From positions 8,494,001-8,558,000 of the forward strand of contig NC_135121.1 in NCBI RefSeq assembly GCF_050908995.1: a stretch of DNA of 64,000 nucleotides. Direction: 5' to 3'. Positions 34,131 to 48,088 of the stretch are shown in pieces. The DNA is from Andrena cerasifolii. Its lineage: Eukaryota; Arthropoda; Insecta; Hymenoptera; Andrenidae. The notes beneath the pieces were generated by a model. That model was not told the DNA's origin. It saw nothing but the letters and a program-made list of their open reading frames with translations, and made no database searches. Position numbers and translations under genes: made by a program. Position 1 is the first letter of the stretch. Each line of letters starts with the position of its first letter.

Positions 34131-34354
34131 TCTTATACTATAAAGCGGAAAGTGTTTCGTATGTTTGTTGTGTGTTTGTCTGTCGCCTAAAAACATTCGA
34201 ACGGTAAACACAGGGGTCACGAAATGTACCTCGGCCATTATGCCTGGCTACGCTAGATAAATATGACTATTTTCACCGAACAAAACTAAACAAAATTTTT
34301 TTCTTTTATAAAATTAGAATCTAAATTTCGGGCGCAGCCCAGTAGTAAAGCTAG
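34131..34354 (+). mobile_element. Short non-autonomous Helitron
   Basis: The 5' end TCTTATACTATAAAGCGG follows an A. It is trailed by a TTTGTTGTGTGTTTGTCTGTC stretch typical of insect Helitron 5' ends. The 3' end has the hairpin GGGCGCAGCCC (34330-34340) followed 10 nt later by CTAG (34351-34354) and a host T. TC...CTAG ends, a 3' hairpin and insertion between A and T without duplication are the Helitron signature. It is 224 bp and non-coding. Confidence 0.8.
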
Positions 34355-34360
34355 TAACCT

Positions 34361-34491
34361 ATATAAGGCATTGAGAGCAAAAACGGACTAACCCACATCT
34401 TTTGTGCAATTGAGTTAGTAATAAAATAGGAAAAATTAATTTTTCTTTTATGTGGGTTAGTCTTGTCGTTTTTGCTCCCAATGCCTCATAT
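34361..34491. mobile_element. Small foldback MITE
   Basis: The left arm ATATAAGGCATTGAGAGC is matched by the reverse complement of the right arm ATATGAGGCATTGGGAGC. Pairing continues through AAAAACG and ACTAACCCACA. About 131 bp, no coding potential, six bases from the Helitron 3' end. Confidence 0.7.
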
Positions 34492-36278
34492 GTAAACACT
34501 GCAATCTAGATTCTTGTTTTTTGTAAAATCCTAACTTGTTTTTCCTGTCCAATATAGGCGAACTTCTAACACGCAGTTCAAAAGCCTCAGTACAGGCTTT
34601 AATGTCATAGAGCAGATATTACAAAAAAAGCGGCCAGCCCTTCGTAAGGACGGCGGAGCGCGTCGTCAAAGGGAGAGGCTACCATTCAAGGTAGCACGGC
34701 AGCCATAAAAAGAGTGTATATCGAGGCGGGTGCATAAGGTGCGTGCACGCTCCGCAAGGTATTACACACGAAGTGCACCGTGCATTGGCAGGTAAGCAGC
34801 AGAACCGGTGGGGAGGGTAAATACGGAGGCCTGTAAGAGGAAGAAGGAGAGAGTTAGAGAGAGAGAGAGGTGGGTGCACCTCGACGGACATGGCGGCACA
34901 GCGGCGAATCAAACGATATCGGGCTTCTGGATTAATTTATGCACCGTGGCTTGTTAAAACGCGAGACACAAAGGCTTCGCCGACGCTGCATTCTTACGGC
35001 CCACTTTAGGCCCACCCGCCAATCAATTCGCTTCGGCCCTGCTTTCGTGTATTTATTCGCGCGTAATAGCGTTCATGCTTCCCGTAATGAAATTACGTCC
35101 GGGCTGACCACTTCTTTGTATCAAAAATATGAAAAGAACCGTTGATATTAACGCGAAACGACAACAGATCAGACCCGCGATACCGCGAGACATTACCGGG
35201 CCCCGGGTTCTTGCGAACTGTATTAAAAGTTGAGGCGTGCGTTGCGCTAGAAGAGTACTCGATATCGAGTTTCCCAGCAAACAACTTCCTCAAGCAACGC
35301 CTCGCGTTCTCCAGCAAAATCGATTAAGGGACTACGTAGACATATGTAGGTATGTAGCTTGCCAGCACCGACGCGACCGTGTCTTTCTTGTCACCACAAG
35401 TGGAAAATAGATCGCCTGTCGTAAATAGACCTCAATTATTTCGCCAGCTGGAATTCAACCATTTTCAACTACCACGCCGTTTCTTTCCCCCCCCCCCCCA
35501 GCGAGAAAACCTCGAAGTCTATTTATCCCCGACAACGCACGGGCGCAAACAGCATGGGAGCTTTATCAATGCTCCGCGGTATCGTCAGTGCTGATCGTGA
35601 CGCAACGGAACTCGCGGGTATCCTTCCGTCGCCCATTTCCCCGATCTAAAAACCGTTGCGCGGGATTTTCAGCGTTCTTCCGTCTCTCGTGAGAAAGAAT
35701 CCAGCTCTGCTCGCGTATCCTCGCCAGCATTAATTACTTTCGCGGCGGCGAGGATCCGCGGAGCGATATCGCGGCCGCTGCAACGGCGATACCAAACGAC
35801 TTGCACTCTTTCCCCTCCGTTCCGTCTGCAACCACCCACACATCCACCCATCCACCCACTGTTCTCCGCTTCTTTTGGTCCGATTTCTCCGTTTCTCTCG
35901 GCGGGATGCAATTTACCGAATTGTTTTTAAATCCCTCGGGCGGCACGAGGTCGGAAGAGGGAGGAAAACCCGGCGCGGTGCAGGAAAAAGAAAGAAGAGA
36001 AGGCAGGATGAAGGAAAGGGAGGTGGAGGAACGAGGTTGGCGGCAGCCATGGCGTCAGCTGTTTTGTCCCGGAGGCGCCCCCACCCCGTTTCTTTATGTT
36101 TCTTTGCCCGGAAGCCGCCGTGTTCCGATATCGCCCCCCGATACAACGCTCGCGCGTCTTTTCTATACTCCAATACCTATACACAGAGGGGCGTGCATAC
36201 AGGAGAGGCCAAAAGAAACTTGGAAGTTGATATTTTTATACAACTGGGCGAGGTAATTCACTGTACATAGCGGTCATC
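34492..36278. other. GC-rich spacer with simple repeats
   Basis: No gene recognised. Contains a GA run (34854-34870), a C13 run (35487-35499), a CCACCCA-type repeat (about 35830-35860) and a purine tract (about 35950-36040). Confidence 0.5.
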
Positions 36279-36622
36279 CTTAAATTACGTAATGCTTTTT
36301 GGGGAGGGAGAGGTTCGCGAATTTCTTACCTTTTCTTACAAGGGAGGGGAGAGTCAGGTAGCGACTTATGTAATATTTTTTAACCTAATTTTCAATAAAT
36401 ACAAATCCCATCATTAACGTTCCAGAAAAGTAGTTTCAGTTTAAATTTTCCGAAACTGAATTAAACGAATTATATAAACGTTTAAAAAAATTTAATAACT
36501 GAGGAAGTTAAATGTAAAAAATATTACGTAAAGAGGGGGTTGGAATATCAAATCCTACGAATTCTTATACTGAGGGAGGGAGCGGGTAAGAATTCGCCAA
36601 AATTACCCTTATGTAATTTAAG
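36279..36622. mobile_element. MITE with CTTAAATTAC ends
   Basis: The left end CTTAAATTACGTAATGC and the right end (reverse complement CTTAAATTACATAAGGG) are followed on both sides by a matching GCGAATT(T)CTTACC segment, so the inverted ends reach about 45 bp. G-rich runs lie inside both ends, and the centre is AT-rich. No target duplication is visible and the exact boundaries are uncertain. Confidence 0.6.
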
Positions 36623-39415
36623 TACGACTCCGCATACATTCCACTGCTTTTGAACTTGCTGAAACGCGAGTCATTTTACTTAGGTTTCTCGTTGACGTTC
36701 ATCCTCGAAACCACCACTCTATTGTGAAATAGCGGGTCCCTATATCCTTGTGGAATAGACGTTTATCGAAACGAGAAGCGCGAACCGTGGAACAATTTTC
36801 CAAGAAATATCGCGGGAACTACACCCAGCCGGGTATAAACGGCTGGAGCGTTTTACGATCAGCCGTTTCTGGCTAATAAATTCTACGGGGCGCAATTATC
36901 GATAGAAAGTTATATCGAGGGCATTACCGCGAAACAGTCGAATTCAGCAGTTTCGATTATTACCCGCCGCTGGGATATTCGGCGCGGCGAAAAATCTGCG
37001 GGTCAGTAAAAGACAGCGGGGAAAATTGCGGATCCGTGTTACATGGCATTGTACATACGTCCGACTTGAACCAGTTTCGATAAATAGACGCGTGTCTCCG
37101 GACACGCGCGTGCACAGGCCCATCACGTGACTGACACAGCGCGTTAAGTCGCGCGTCGACTATCAGCGAACCGACACGACAGGTGCGCGTCGATAACGGC
37201 GTCGACAATAATTGCAAATCGTAGCCGGTGACCGTGCCCGTCGTGTCGATCAAGATCCGAATAATATGGTCGGGCGACGCGGCAGCGTTTCCATTATGTA
37301 ACGGACGATAAACGATCGCGTTAAGCGCGAGGATCCCTCTTCCCACGTAGGCGCTCGTATATTCGAATCCCTTCCACGGAAGTTAACGCGCCGCGCACGG
37401 ACCGGGAGAAGCAAGATGTCGATTGGAGGACTTAATCCAAGCGAAACCTCCAGCGATTATGCAGCGCGTGCAATTTAAATTGCAGGTATACGAGCGATTA
37501 GTACTCACGCTACGGGAAATACAAAAGCCACTCGTGTAAAAGATTGACGAGACCTGACATCGACATCTCTGCAACGGGCTATCTTACAGGATCGAACCCG
37601 AACGCTATAGGTATTTCTCTCCCCCTGCGAATGAAATACCGATTTTGGATCTCTGGAAGGATCACTTAGATTTCGTTAAAATCCTTAGCCGATGAAGTGT
37701 AAGCGTAGCTACTAGTGAAGAATTACAACCTGATGACTCGCGGCGTTTTCCTTTGATCCGCGTAATCTGGATCGCGATTAAAATGCGAAAATACCAGCGT
37801 CGAGCTGGAAACGTTGGATGGTCGCCGGCGCTAGGCCATCGGGAAAGGGTGGAGACGGGTCGAGGGGAAGACAAAGAGGGGCAGGCCGGGTAACAGTAAC
37901 GACGTCGACAGGGTTGCGCGGAGGGAAACTCCCGTCGGAGTCTCCTCCGGCAGCGAAGAGGGATGGAAACGGGAATACGATTGGTTTGTGAGGGTCGCCA
38001 TTCACGGGGGTCGCCGGTGCCGTTTGGAGTCTGCGCTCTTCCTTGATCCTGAGAGAAGCATTTCGCTCGTTTCAACCGAGAGACACGAGGAAAGAGGACG
38101 GAGTCGGCGGGAGGGGGGTGACGGTGGAAGATCCTCTTCGACGAAGCCCGTGGAGCGTGGGAGCAGGAGCGAGAGGGCTAGACACGGGAGCCGGGGAACA
38201 GGGGTGAAAGAGGAAGAGAGCAAACGAGCCCGGTTGTTGGACCAACCGGCGCAGCATGACGGACGTCGCGACGCCCTACGTCACCTTTATCGCCGACGCC
38301 CTTCTACGCCACCTTCTTATTTCGCCTTGCTCCCTCTGAATGGCAGAAAGAAGCGATGCTGTGCTTTTTATTGGGTTAGATTGGAGTAAAGCGACGCTCT
38401 GCTCTCTCTCTGCCCCGAGCGCTTCGCGTTACAGCGCTCGGAATTATCGTAAAAGAAAGAGCGCGGCGATATACCTATGCGTGCAACGGAAGGGTGAAAG
38501 GCAGCAGGGACTTGCCAGAGTGCCTCTTGACGCCCTGCCGCCGGGAATTACGGTCACAATGTCGAGAACGGTGTACGAATTCTTTTACAGCTCGTTACTC
38601 TAGGTGCAAGGACTTCTCGTAGGTCGGTCACGCTCCGGGCAGAGGGTCGACGCCATGACGCTACACTTAAGACGTTATTTACGACGCCGTTTCGCCGCTA
38701 ACGTTTCAGTTGAGGCAGGTCGGGCCGCGATAGTTCCTGCTCGATATGTTTATGACGATCCCAGACGACGGAGGGTTCTAGGGAATATTGCCGGATCGGA
38801 CGTTGATCAAAGAAGGGCGAGGAAGGAAATCGGAGGGAAATCCCCCCGTCGCCGCGGGATTATTCCTGGCGCCGATGCCGTTTGAAGCGGAGTAAACGAA
38901 GACAGAATGCACAGGACCGTGGCGGTTAGCCAACAGCGGAGTCAATAAAATTAGTTCGAGTCGCGAAGAATGCGAAAAGAAAGGAGTACACTACTGTAAC
39001 TATAATCCCGAGGGATCACGCAACTGCGCAAATGCCCTCCCCCGTGCGCCACAAAAGGAAAAACGGAAACGAGGGATCACGACAAGTCGAAATTATATGC
39101 ACACACGGGAGTTCATTACACTGTTCCTCGTTTAATTAAGCACCGCTCTCGCTCCACCCCCCCGGAGTCGTAACAAAGAGGCGTCCGATCTTACGGCTGG
39201 TCCCGACGGAACTCTCACGGGGTTCCACGCGATTCGGCCAGACCGCGCCGAAAACAGACACGAATTATTTCGGGCTGGTCACGTGATCGTATCGACTACG
39301 GCATTGTTTTCGCGTGGCCTGCAATTACGCCACGGGAGTTACGAGCTGTGGGTGGCAAGGTAGCCCCCTTCGAGCAAGACAAGAATGCGAGGAGGTGGGA
39401 CCAACCGGAGGGGGT

Positions 39416-39429
39416 GGGGGGGGGGGGGG
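39416..39429. repeat. G14 run
   Basis: Fourteen consecutive G, preceded by GGGGGTGGGG-like sequence. The plus strand could form a G-quadruplex. Confidence 0.85.
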
Positions 39430-41685
39430 TTGACAGGTGGAGGGAGAGAAGGCGGCGGGAACGACCGAGCTGTGTATTTAAATTTAAATATAATGCAAAT
39501 CGCGCGAGATAAGATGAATAATAATTGTAACAGCAGGGGCGGGCAAGAAAGAGGCTTCGTCTTCGATAAGCCGAGCGCAATTTTGCAATTACCAGAGCGT
39601 TCGGTAGCAGCGCTATGGACGCCCCAACGAATTCATTTCGCTAGTCTGGAAAAAGCTCGGAAGTGGCTCGATCTAAACGAAGATACCGGGGGATAACAGT
39701 GTCTGCTAGTTAGTCGTAGAAGGAGTACAGAGATTTTATCTAGACCACGCGTTGCTTCCAGAAGCCCACTAGACGCCATGGTTCTCATGCTCGCCGCGCG
39801 ATTCGATAGTAAAATCGTCGGCTGGTTGCTGTGCTTCGATGCAACCGCCTCCATTGATCGATTCAAGGTTGCATTCATCATTCATCAGGTTGCCTTGAAT
39901 CGTTGTTTCCTGCTATAGCTCTATTAGACGCGGTCGGCTTTCGACTGTTACAACGCGACGTCGATTGACTCGGCAAAGTTTCCGCGGGCGAAGTTCTGGC
40001 AGTAATGAACAATCGATACAGGGTCTAACTACACACACCACGCAAGAATTGGAGCGGGCTCAAAGTTTAATGCGCCGTGCAGCTCCAGGTCCGAGAAGAG
40101 TCTGACAGTTTTGACGAACTTACGTTATCCATGGCTCGACCGTGTTACCCGAGCTGTTGCGCGCAACGTGTCTCGATACACGCAAAAGTTGTAACATAGA
40201 AGAACCTTCGATTGCTGGATCGCTATCGCGGGAAACTTCTGCGGCGACAGAACGCAAGAAAGTAGACACTGATTTTGGAAGGTCAGATTCGTGAAATAGA
40301 TTCTAGAATTTACCAGTCGTATAATTGAGGAGCCGTGAATAATTATTTTAGAACGTAGATCTCGCTTTTAGATTCAATTAATTAGTGTCCACTTGGGATT
40401 CATCTAGATTCGACTGTTCTGGTTTCGCTACTAATTACACCCATTCGGAATGCCACGCGATCTGGTGTACACTGTACAGAAACCATCTCGGTAGTTGTTT
40501 TCACAAAGGAACTCACGATCAGAGCGGCCTTTACGCAAGGAATGCCAGGGTTCTTCTGCCCCCCTCTCGCGATTCATCAGACACTCATGAGTGGAAAAGC
40601 GATTAGAGTCGCACACGTTAGACGGAGCACTCTCCTCGGTGGTGTAGATTTCGTCACTGCTGTCTAACAAGTATGTTTCTACTCGTTTGTGAAAGTGTTC
40701 CTAACGACGTCGCGAACAATAACGACCGTTTCCCTCGTCCGACCGGCGGAATTAAGAAACAATGCCGCATAAACACGAACGTACGCGCGGCGGCCTCGTT
40801 ACCGGGATAATTAAAACATTAAGGTATTTCAATGCTACTGTGGAGAGATAGGGAACGGCCGGTAATCGAATTAAAGACAGCTACGATTCCTCGAGCGCAA
40901 TTCCCTACAAGGCGCCGAATTAATTCCTCCCGATCGAGATTAAAATCTCCCCGTCGACGTTGCGTATCGAGCCGGTAAAGCTGCTGGCTGTTGCTTCTTT
41001 CCCGGCGGTCAGAAAAACCGAAAAACCCGGCCGCGGTGCATGGACGGGTTCGTTAAGTATCCGCCCGGTGCACCGTGGGCTCGTTCACGTGAGAATGCGA
41101 GCGAACGAGGGTGGCTTCGTGTCGGTGGCCGTCTTCGTCGATCGGCAAACGGGCAGGCCGGTGCATCGGAGCGTTGCGCTCTCTAAAAACGTGCCCCGAT
41201 ATTATTCCGCCGCGGAATATCTCCATTCGACCCGGCGCGGCGCGGAGGCTCGGCCGGCAAAAAAGGTGAAATACGAAGAACGAGCGGGAGAGTCGGAGGA
41301 GGCGGAGAAAGGGAGAAAAAGGAGATGGAACGAGAAGAAAAGAGGCGGCCGCGCGCGCCGTCACGGCACCGGCGCAACAATGCACCCAGAGTGGACGGTA
41401 GATACGTAGATATCCGATTAATTCCCATTGAATGTCTTTATTGTATTTAATACCGCCGCGCCGGGGCCCGTGCAACGGGGACAGAGCTCGGGAAAGAGAC
41501 GGACGGAAAGGAGGCGAACGTTGCGGCAGAGAAGGACGAAGAGAGAGATACTAAGGCGAAGGTTGCGCGCACCGGGTTCGTACGAAGGCAGATATGGTGC
41601 CGGCCATATACAATACACGTGACTGTGCACCGAATGCACCGGTGCAGTTGCGCCGCGTCGGCAGGTATCTCGCGCACGTGAGACC

Positions 41686-41718
41686 GCTGCTCGTGTGCTG
41701 CTCGTGTGCTGCTCGTGT
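41686..41718. repeat. Three exact 11-bp tandem units
   Basis: GCTGCTCGTGT is repeated three times without error, followed by a shortened GTTCGTGTGCTCG. A minisatellite-like array. Confidence 0.9.
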
Positions 41719-42636
41719 GTTCGTGTGCTCGTCCGTCCCGGCCGAGGGGACTGTCTCTCGGCGGAGTTACATGTATATTTATAATATAATCGCGGATACC
41801 GATCTCCGCGGAGAAACGAAAAACTCGACCCCAAGGACGAGGAGGGGCGGCGAGTGTTCCAAGATAGGAACGACGGAAGACTGCGCGACGACGCGAGCGC
41901 GCTTTTCTTTCTACGTGACCGACCTGCTCCTCTTTTCCAGCGAGCTGCGGGGCCCGTTTTTGCGCCCCACGTCCGGGCTAGGTGCGAAGCGGCTGCTTCC
42001 CGTCGCGAATTCCTTTCCGAAGCGCGCGCTCACGTCAGACCTGTCGAGGGGCGACGCGTTAATTACTCGCCACGGAGCTGGCTCGCCGAGTAAACGTCTG
42101 TTAGCATCGCGGCTCGCGTGATGCCGCGCTATTTTTCACTCCCTCCTCACGCCCTGACAAATTTTTATCCGCCTGGCATCGAAAGGGATCGTTCTAACAT
42201 CCGAGAACGTCTACGAGAATGCGACGCACTCGGCGCTGTCTACCGCCCCCCATTCGTGATTCGCCCCATCGCAGATGCGTCCTTCTTGGACTGCTAATCT
42301 AGAGACGCGGTAGCGTCTCGACGCCAAGTACAGGAAAGAAAGTACAGAAATGAATGAAAACGAAAGTGTGCCGCGTATCCTGCCGGCGAGCGGACCCGTG
42401 TACTAGCAAGATTTCTTGGTGTCCGCCTCCGATTGCTTTGGTTTTTGGATACGTTTTAGAGGGCCGAAAAATAAGAAACAGGTGTCTTCTTATTTTGGCC
42501 TGTTCTCATTCAATTAGCTTAGAGCTTAATAGTATTTACTCAGTTTTCAAGCTACGTTACTTTGTGAATTAATGGCTCAGACTCTGTCGTTTCTACTGAT
42601 TATAAATATCGTTGTGTACTATGGGTATTCCCGTTT

Positions 42637-42662
42637 ATTAATAAATAAATAAATAAATAAAT
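42637..42662. repeat. (ATAA)n microsatellite, possible LINE tail
   Basis: About six ATAA units after GGGTATTCCCGTTTATTA. Many LINE families end in such a tetranucleotide run, and the preceding 120 bp are AT-richer than the surroundings. A decayed LINE 3' end is possible, but no reverse transcriptase remains. Confidence 0.55.
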
Positions 42663-45600
42663 ATTTCCACGAGGAAACTGTTTGGTATTTGGGATCTAAT
42701 CGCGCGCGATAGGGCGGGGGTCGAAATAAGGATTGAAATCGAAGGATTTCGAGGAATCGAGCAATCTAGAGCAATGTCACGTCTGCATGCGGGGGCGAGA
42801 GGGCTGTTTTCGAGCACATATAGATTTCAGTCGGCTCGAGAGCAGCCGGCAAAGCGACGGAAAGAGAGAGAGACAGGGAGAGTTCAGGGTCGAGGCATAC
42901 AGGTGGTCCATAACATAACAGTCACTGCGTTTTATCCGGCAGTAAACCGGGCGGCAGGCGCTCCGGCTCTATGATTTAATACCCCAAACCCTTCCCTCTC
43001 CGCACCCCTTACGACCGCCCCCTCCTCGTGGTCGACTACCGGCAGCCTCTGCCCCCCCTCATCCGCCACTCTCATATTCTCTCCCATTCCCTCCCGACCC
43101 CTCCGCCTCGGCGTTGCACCCGCGTGCTTGCACTAACCCAGTGCTGCGGAATGGCATTATCAGCCGGATGCTTCTATGACCGTGCAAGGGTCAAACGGAG
43201 CCCCGGGGTAGGAAGGGTTCGAAGGACGCACGAATTTCGTCGGCGACAAGCGTTGCCGGTGAATCCACGGGCGCTGGCGCCCTAACGACGGAGGAGCTCG
43301 ATAATTCACGGTGGACAGCGTAGAAAAACAAAGGGCAACGTTGATGACGAAAGGAACGCGTGGGTGGGAAGAAATGGTAGAGAACCACGAGCCGGGCATG
43401 TCGAGGAACGGTTCGAACAATGGAAAAAGGTAATGCGAGGCACGGCGCATCCGACACGACCGGGATTCCATCGAATACAGATCTCGTGACAGATTATACA
43501 TCGTCGACGATCAGCGTTCGTGACGAGTTACCACTCCCACGCTGTCCGACTTAATTACCCTATTAGTCCCACGCGTGCCAGGCTTACAGAGAAAAAAAAA
43601 CACGCCAGCCCGTTCCGTGCGTACTCGGCCGAGAGGGTCATAAATCGGGAAGGAGACAATCGAGGTATCGACGTAACAGTCGGGCAGAGATCAACGCCGT
43701 TGCACGAATGCGCCGGGAGGAACGCGGATGCACACGGTTATGGAGGACACCGCGAGCCTGGAAGATGGCCTCAAGGTGGTAAGCTGCATCGCTGGAATCC
43801 TGGAATCGCCGCAGAAGCTCCGTAACTCTGTTAATTCATATCTGGAAAGTTGGCCGTCGCTCGGAAGAGGAATGGCAACGGGGGAAGGAAGGGCTGCTCT
43901 CGCAGGGGGCTGTAGGTGGGCAGAAGAGGGGCAGGGGTGGATGGGTGAGTGGTTGGGCCGCGTAGATGGGCGGAAAGAGGGAAAGAGAGGGCTGAGTTAG
44001 CCGCCACGGCCGTCCGGGGGTGGTTAAAGGTAGAGGAAACCGAAGGGAGGGGTTGTGGGGGTTGGTTTCCTTGCCTGGCATCGAGGAATCGATACGCTGG
44101 TGGGAGCCCAGCGCCACCAACGCCTCCGACGCCCTACGTCATTGCACCTCGGCGACCGAAGCCTCTCTTCCTCGTCGTGGTACGTCCAACTTTAGCACCT
44201 CGTCTCAACTACCGCCTACGATTCCCAACCCCCTTCCGTCTTACAGCACCTTCAACACTCGTTTCGTTGCCTCGCGAGAGGACTGCAGTTCGAAGTGGCT
44301 GGAACTTCGTCGCGCAAATTGTCACGAGGTTGTTCGGCGGACGTCCGCGTAACACCGGAGATGCAAATTACCGCGTGAATTGGGGAGAGAGGTTTAAAAC
44401 AAGATTGCAAGGATCCAACGATCGCTGGGCTGACGCTCCGCTGAGGCTTTGCGCGTTTAAAATCAATTTGGGATACTTTTTGAATACTGCGAAATAATTA
44501 AAATCTGTAGAAAGATTCATGGTAAGAATAATTGTGCTTAAAATCGTGGGATCGTGTTGGTGGGTCGAAGCTAATCCTTCTTTAATGTGATACTAAAATC
44601 GTGAAACCACGTTTGGCCCTGATATTCTGATCGCCAGCTTTTTAACGCGCCATTCTCGTCCTCGGTGCGGTATCCTGGTTAATTCATCGAGTTTTATGCA
44701 TCATTGGCGACGAAGGAAGGTCGCGGTAGAACGGTAATCGAGCGATGCAAGTTTAAAATGCATCCAGCGCCAGAGATCTGTACCGATATCTGGCTCTGCG
44801 CGGAGAACCGATGGTGGTACGGGAAATGGAAGCGACAGCGGAGTAGGGGCGACTTTAAAGAGACATCGAAATGACACGGCGAGCTTAATTCTGGCACTTC
44901 TGGATGCTAATGCTGCATCCATAAGCACAGGGAACGTCGGAACTCTGGGAAAAGTTGATGTCCCCTGTGGATTCCGCAACGGCGCGCCTCAGCCGCTCTC
45001 AGTTATTCAAATTGTATTCCTCTGCTCGGCCTGTATCGGCCGTGAAAGCTCGTACAATCCTTCCTGTATCCATTTTTCAGCTTTTTCTGTTTTCCCTTAA
45101 TCTGACATTAATAGCGCGGAGGGGGATTAATATTTAGAGTCCCGTGTAATAGACAGTTATTTATAGCGTACTATCCGAACAGTATAAACGGCGGATATAT
45201 CCCGATACAGCTTAATCGGCGTTAAATAAATCCGAGATGAAAATCGATGCTTGTTACTCAAAATTTGTTTTTCGTGCCCGCAGCGCCGCGCGCGTGCGAG
45301 CAAGCGCTCCCGTATAATTGCTGGAAAGTACTGATTTATCGTGTCGAACGTATTGACAGGGTATCAACGATTTATTTGCCTACTTTTATTGGATCGATCG
45401 CAATGCCTACCGTTAATTAGAAACTACTACATATTGTGGAATCGGGCCCGCGTATTACCTATCGCGGACGAGCGCGCGCGAATCGACACGCCGGGCAATG
45501 CGTATTAATTAACGCCGGGTCGACGCACGATTTAATTTCGTTTCGTTCCGCCGCGAAACGAACCCGGGATTAGCGGAAATCCGACGACGCGAATTTCATT

Positions 45601-48084
45601 CCGGCCAGCGTTATGAACGAAATCCGCGTCGACGCGTAATTTGGAAAAACTGCCCGGTCGAATTTCACTCGATTCGACGGGTTCCTGCCTTCTAATTAAC
45701 CGGCAGAACGGCACCCGGCGTGATTTCGGATCACCGGCAACGGGGCGCGGAATCAAAGTTAAACGAGGCTCGAATGAGTCGCGCTCGCCTGCAGTTATTT
45801 CAAAGACAGCACAGGAGTTTGATACAGTCGTAGGATTCAATAAAAGGAGGCCGAGAGATCCGTCTGCGACGCGGGCGAGGTACGCCGAAGAGTCAGTCCT
45901 CCCGGCTGTTCCCTCGTCCGCGGGCTTGGCTTTGGCAGAAAGTCATAAAAATAATGGAACTCGGTGCACGCCAACCGTTAGCTAAATGGCACGTAGCAGG
46001 AAAAGCGGGCTATCGTAAGAAACGCGGCCCACAATACCGCTCCCGTCGCCGTGACTGGTAAACAACGTCCGATCTCTAATTAATACCGTGTCTTCCGTCG
46101 TAATTTCCTACGTTCGACCAACCCTGACATTACCGCGGTCGCGTCACGACTCTATCCTCGCTGCGGCTCCACTAATAACAACTTTTACCATTAGATAATG
46201 ACCGACGGGCGCGCGGGGTCTGGCCACGGAATAACCCGGATCGAAGGAGAAGCTTTTAGAAGCGTAAACACACGTCATTACGTTTAACAGCGTGTTACGG
46301 GCGAGCACAATGCCGTGGAAAACTTCAGAGGACCGTGGCAACCGTTACGCTCCCCTGAGAAGTGGATTTATCGGTGATCCACGCTCGCAGTAGAAACGGA
46401 ACGACCCTGTCAGACAGCGCGGCCGAATTAGTAAGACGCTCGACACCTATTCCCCGAGCCACTTGGACTCTCCGCATCTATGAATCACCCCGGCCCGGGG
46501 AAATGACTGCGGATTCGATCTAATGTTCCGGTCGCGTGACCCGCGATTTCATTATACAGCCACTCGAGCACATCTATGTCCTCGTCAGTCATATCCCGTA
46601 ACGGGGGTCTCGTATTTCTCGCTCCGAATAGGCTCTCGTTCGCTAATGTTCGCTCTTGTTCGCTGGTCTCCAAGCGCACCTGGCTGACGACTGATTTTGC
46701 TGGAGTTCACCAAAGGCCTAACGAGGGAGGTAACGAGAAATCCCTCGGTCTGAGAACTAGTGCAAATGGCAACGGAATGCCTCGAACAGATTCCTTGGGA
46801 ACGGAAGAGACGAAGAGTTCCGAGGGTAACACTTCGATGCCCGAGGGTGGCGGATCTATCCTCGCTCGAACTTTCTACGGAATCTAACGTTACTTTTCAC
46901 AAGTAGGTATCTCAGGCGAGCTTCCAAGCGTCACCATCGACGTTTCCCACCCCCAAAGCGCACGGAGGAATATCTAAAGTTTCGCGCGAAACGATCGCAC
47001 TAAGGACCCTCCAGAAGGGCAATAAGCCAAGCTACTTAATCCTCGAAACTTACTGCGGTCGCGTACCAGGTCCGGAAAAGAATCAAGTCACCAGCACTTA
47101 CCTGGAACAGAAAGGGAAACAGAGATTAGGAAAAACGAGTGATTGGCTGCGTGGTTTTGGCTTTCGTTAGTTTAAAACTCGTTTCGGCTGCGGTGCCCGT
47201 AATGCGCGGGTTGTTTGGGAGCGTGGAGATCGATCGTCGAAATGGCGAATCGATCGATTTCGACGTTGCGACACCCCGACGACGACGCTTATTGTCCCTC
47301 CTCCCTCCACCCTCCGCGCGGGGGCGGCTAGGGGGATGGGCCCCCCGCAGCGTGTGCGGTCGTGCCGATTTCGCGCAAATACGCTTCCATCCTACCTGCG
47401 CGGCGTGGGCAGACTTGCGCGCCCGTGTCGGCAGGTGCGCGCACACGCTCGTGTCCCCCTGTGTGCGTAGACTCGGCGGCATACATCATCGTGCGACTAA
47501 TTTCCGCGATAAATATTTTACGGACGGCCATTACGCGGGGGCCGCGTGTTCGTGTGATATAAACTATGGATGACTATGGCGGGTGTGTAACGCCGAGCTG
47601 GCACGGTAGAAAGAGAGAGAGAGTGTGGAAGAGGGATAGAATGGGAAAGGTGGGGTTTGGAGGGAACCGAAAGGTTTGACGCCCGTAAAATTCGCGGGGA
47701 ACACGCCATGATGCAATTCGGCCGCACCGTTTTACTCATTAAAATCTGTTTGTCCGCGAGATAGTGGAACGTGGTGCTTTCAGACCCGCAGGCCTCGGGC
47801 CGTGGACGGGGGTGAAATACGCGGATAGTGGCGCGCCCCTTCGACAACAGCCTCCCGCGGGAGCAACGTTAACGCGATAGTCGTGTATCCTCGACGAAAA
47901 ATTGCCTTTCCGCAAAGGGCCGTCAATACCGAAAGCGCAAAAGTCCTGGCCCGTATGCACAGATGCGTCTTGTTGAACGGCCGCGTCCCCCTAATGCATC
48001 TGGCAGGCGCACTGTGTTACGCGTATATGGACAAAAGTCAAGAATCCGAAGTGTTTGATCCACAAATTCTTGTATCCTAAAATG
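42663..48084. other. 5.4 kb GC-rich region without a recognised gene
   Basis: No gene, RNA gene or transposon ends were recognised. A purine stretch (about 42850-42890) and a pyrimidine stretch (about 42975-43110) repeat the tract layout seen elsewhere. ATG-started frame 43728-44000 ends in a G-rich low-complexity part and is not convincing. Confidence 0.5.
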
Positions 48085-48088
48085 TTAA

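Larger units (their letters stand above)
36623..42636. other. 6 kb GC-rich region without a recognised gene
   Basis: Chance frames abound (for example 37662-38075 minus, 37988-38389 plus and 40960-41475 on both strands) but none shows a domain. Contains a purine tract (about 38088-38222), a G14 run and an 11-bp triplicate. No transposon ends were identified. Confidence 0.5.

Noticed and set aside
37565..37605. B-box-like GGTTCGATCC on the minus strand
   Set aside because: No A-box upstream and no acceptor stem.
38269..38283. 15-bp sequence CGACGCCCTACGTCA also present at about 44128
   Set aside because: In 64 kb one or two shared 15-mers are expected by chance, more in GC-rich DNA. The flanks do not match.
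43728..44000. ATG-started frame MHTVMEDTASLEDGLKVV followed by a GTAAG that could be a splice donor
   Set aside because: The second half is G-rich low complexity, and I see no partner exon or homology. Left out for lack of support.
46485..46679. Minus-strand frame containing DEDIDVLEWLYNEIAG
   Set aside because: Looks protein-like but is only 64 codons, has no recognised family and no splice context that I can defend.
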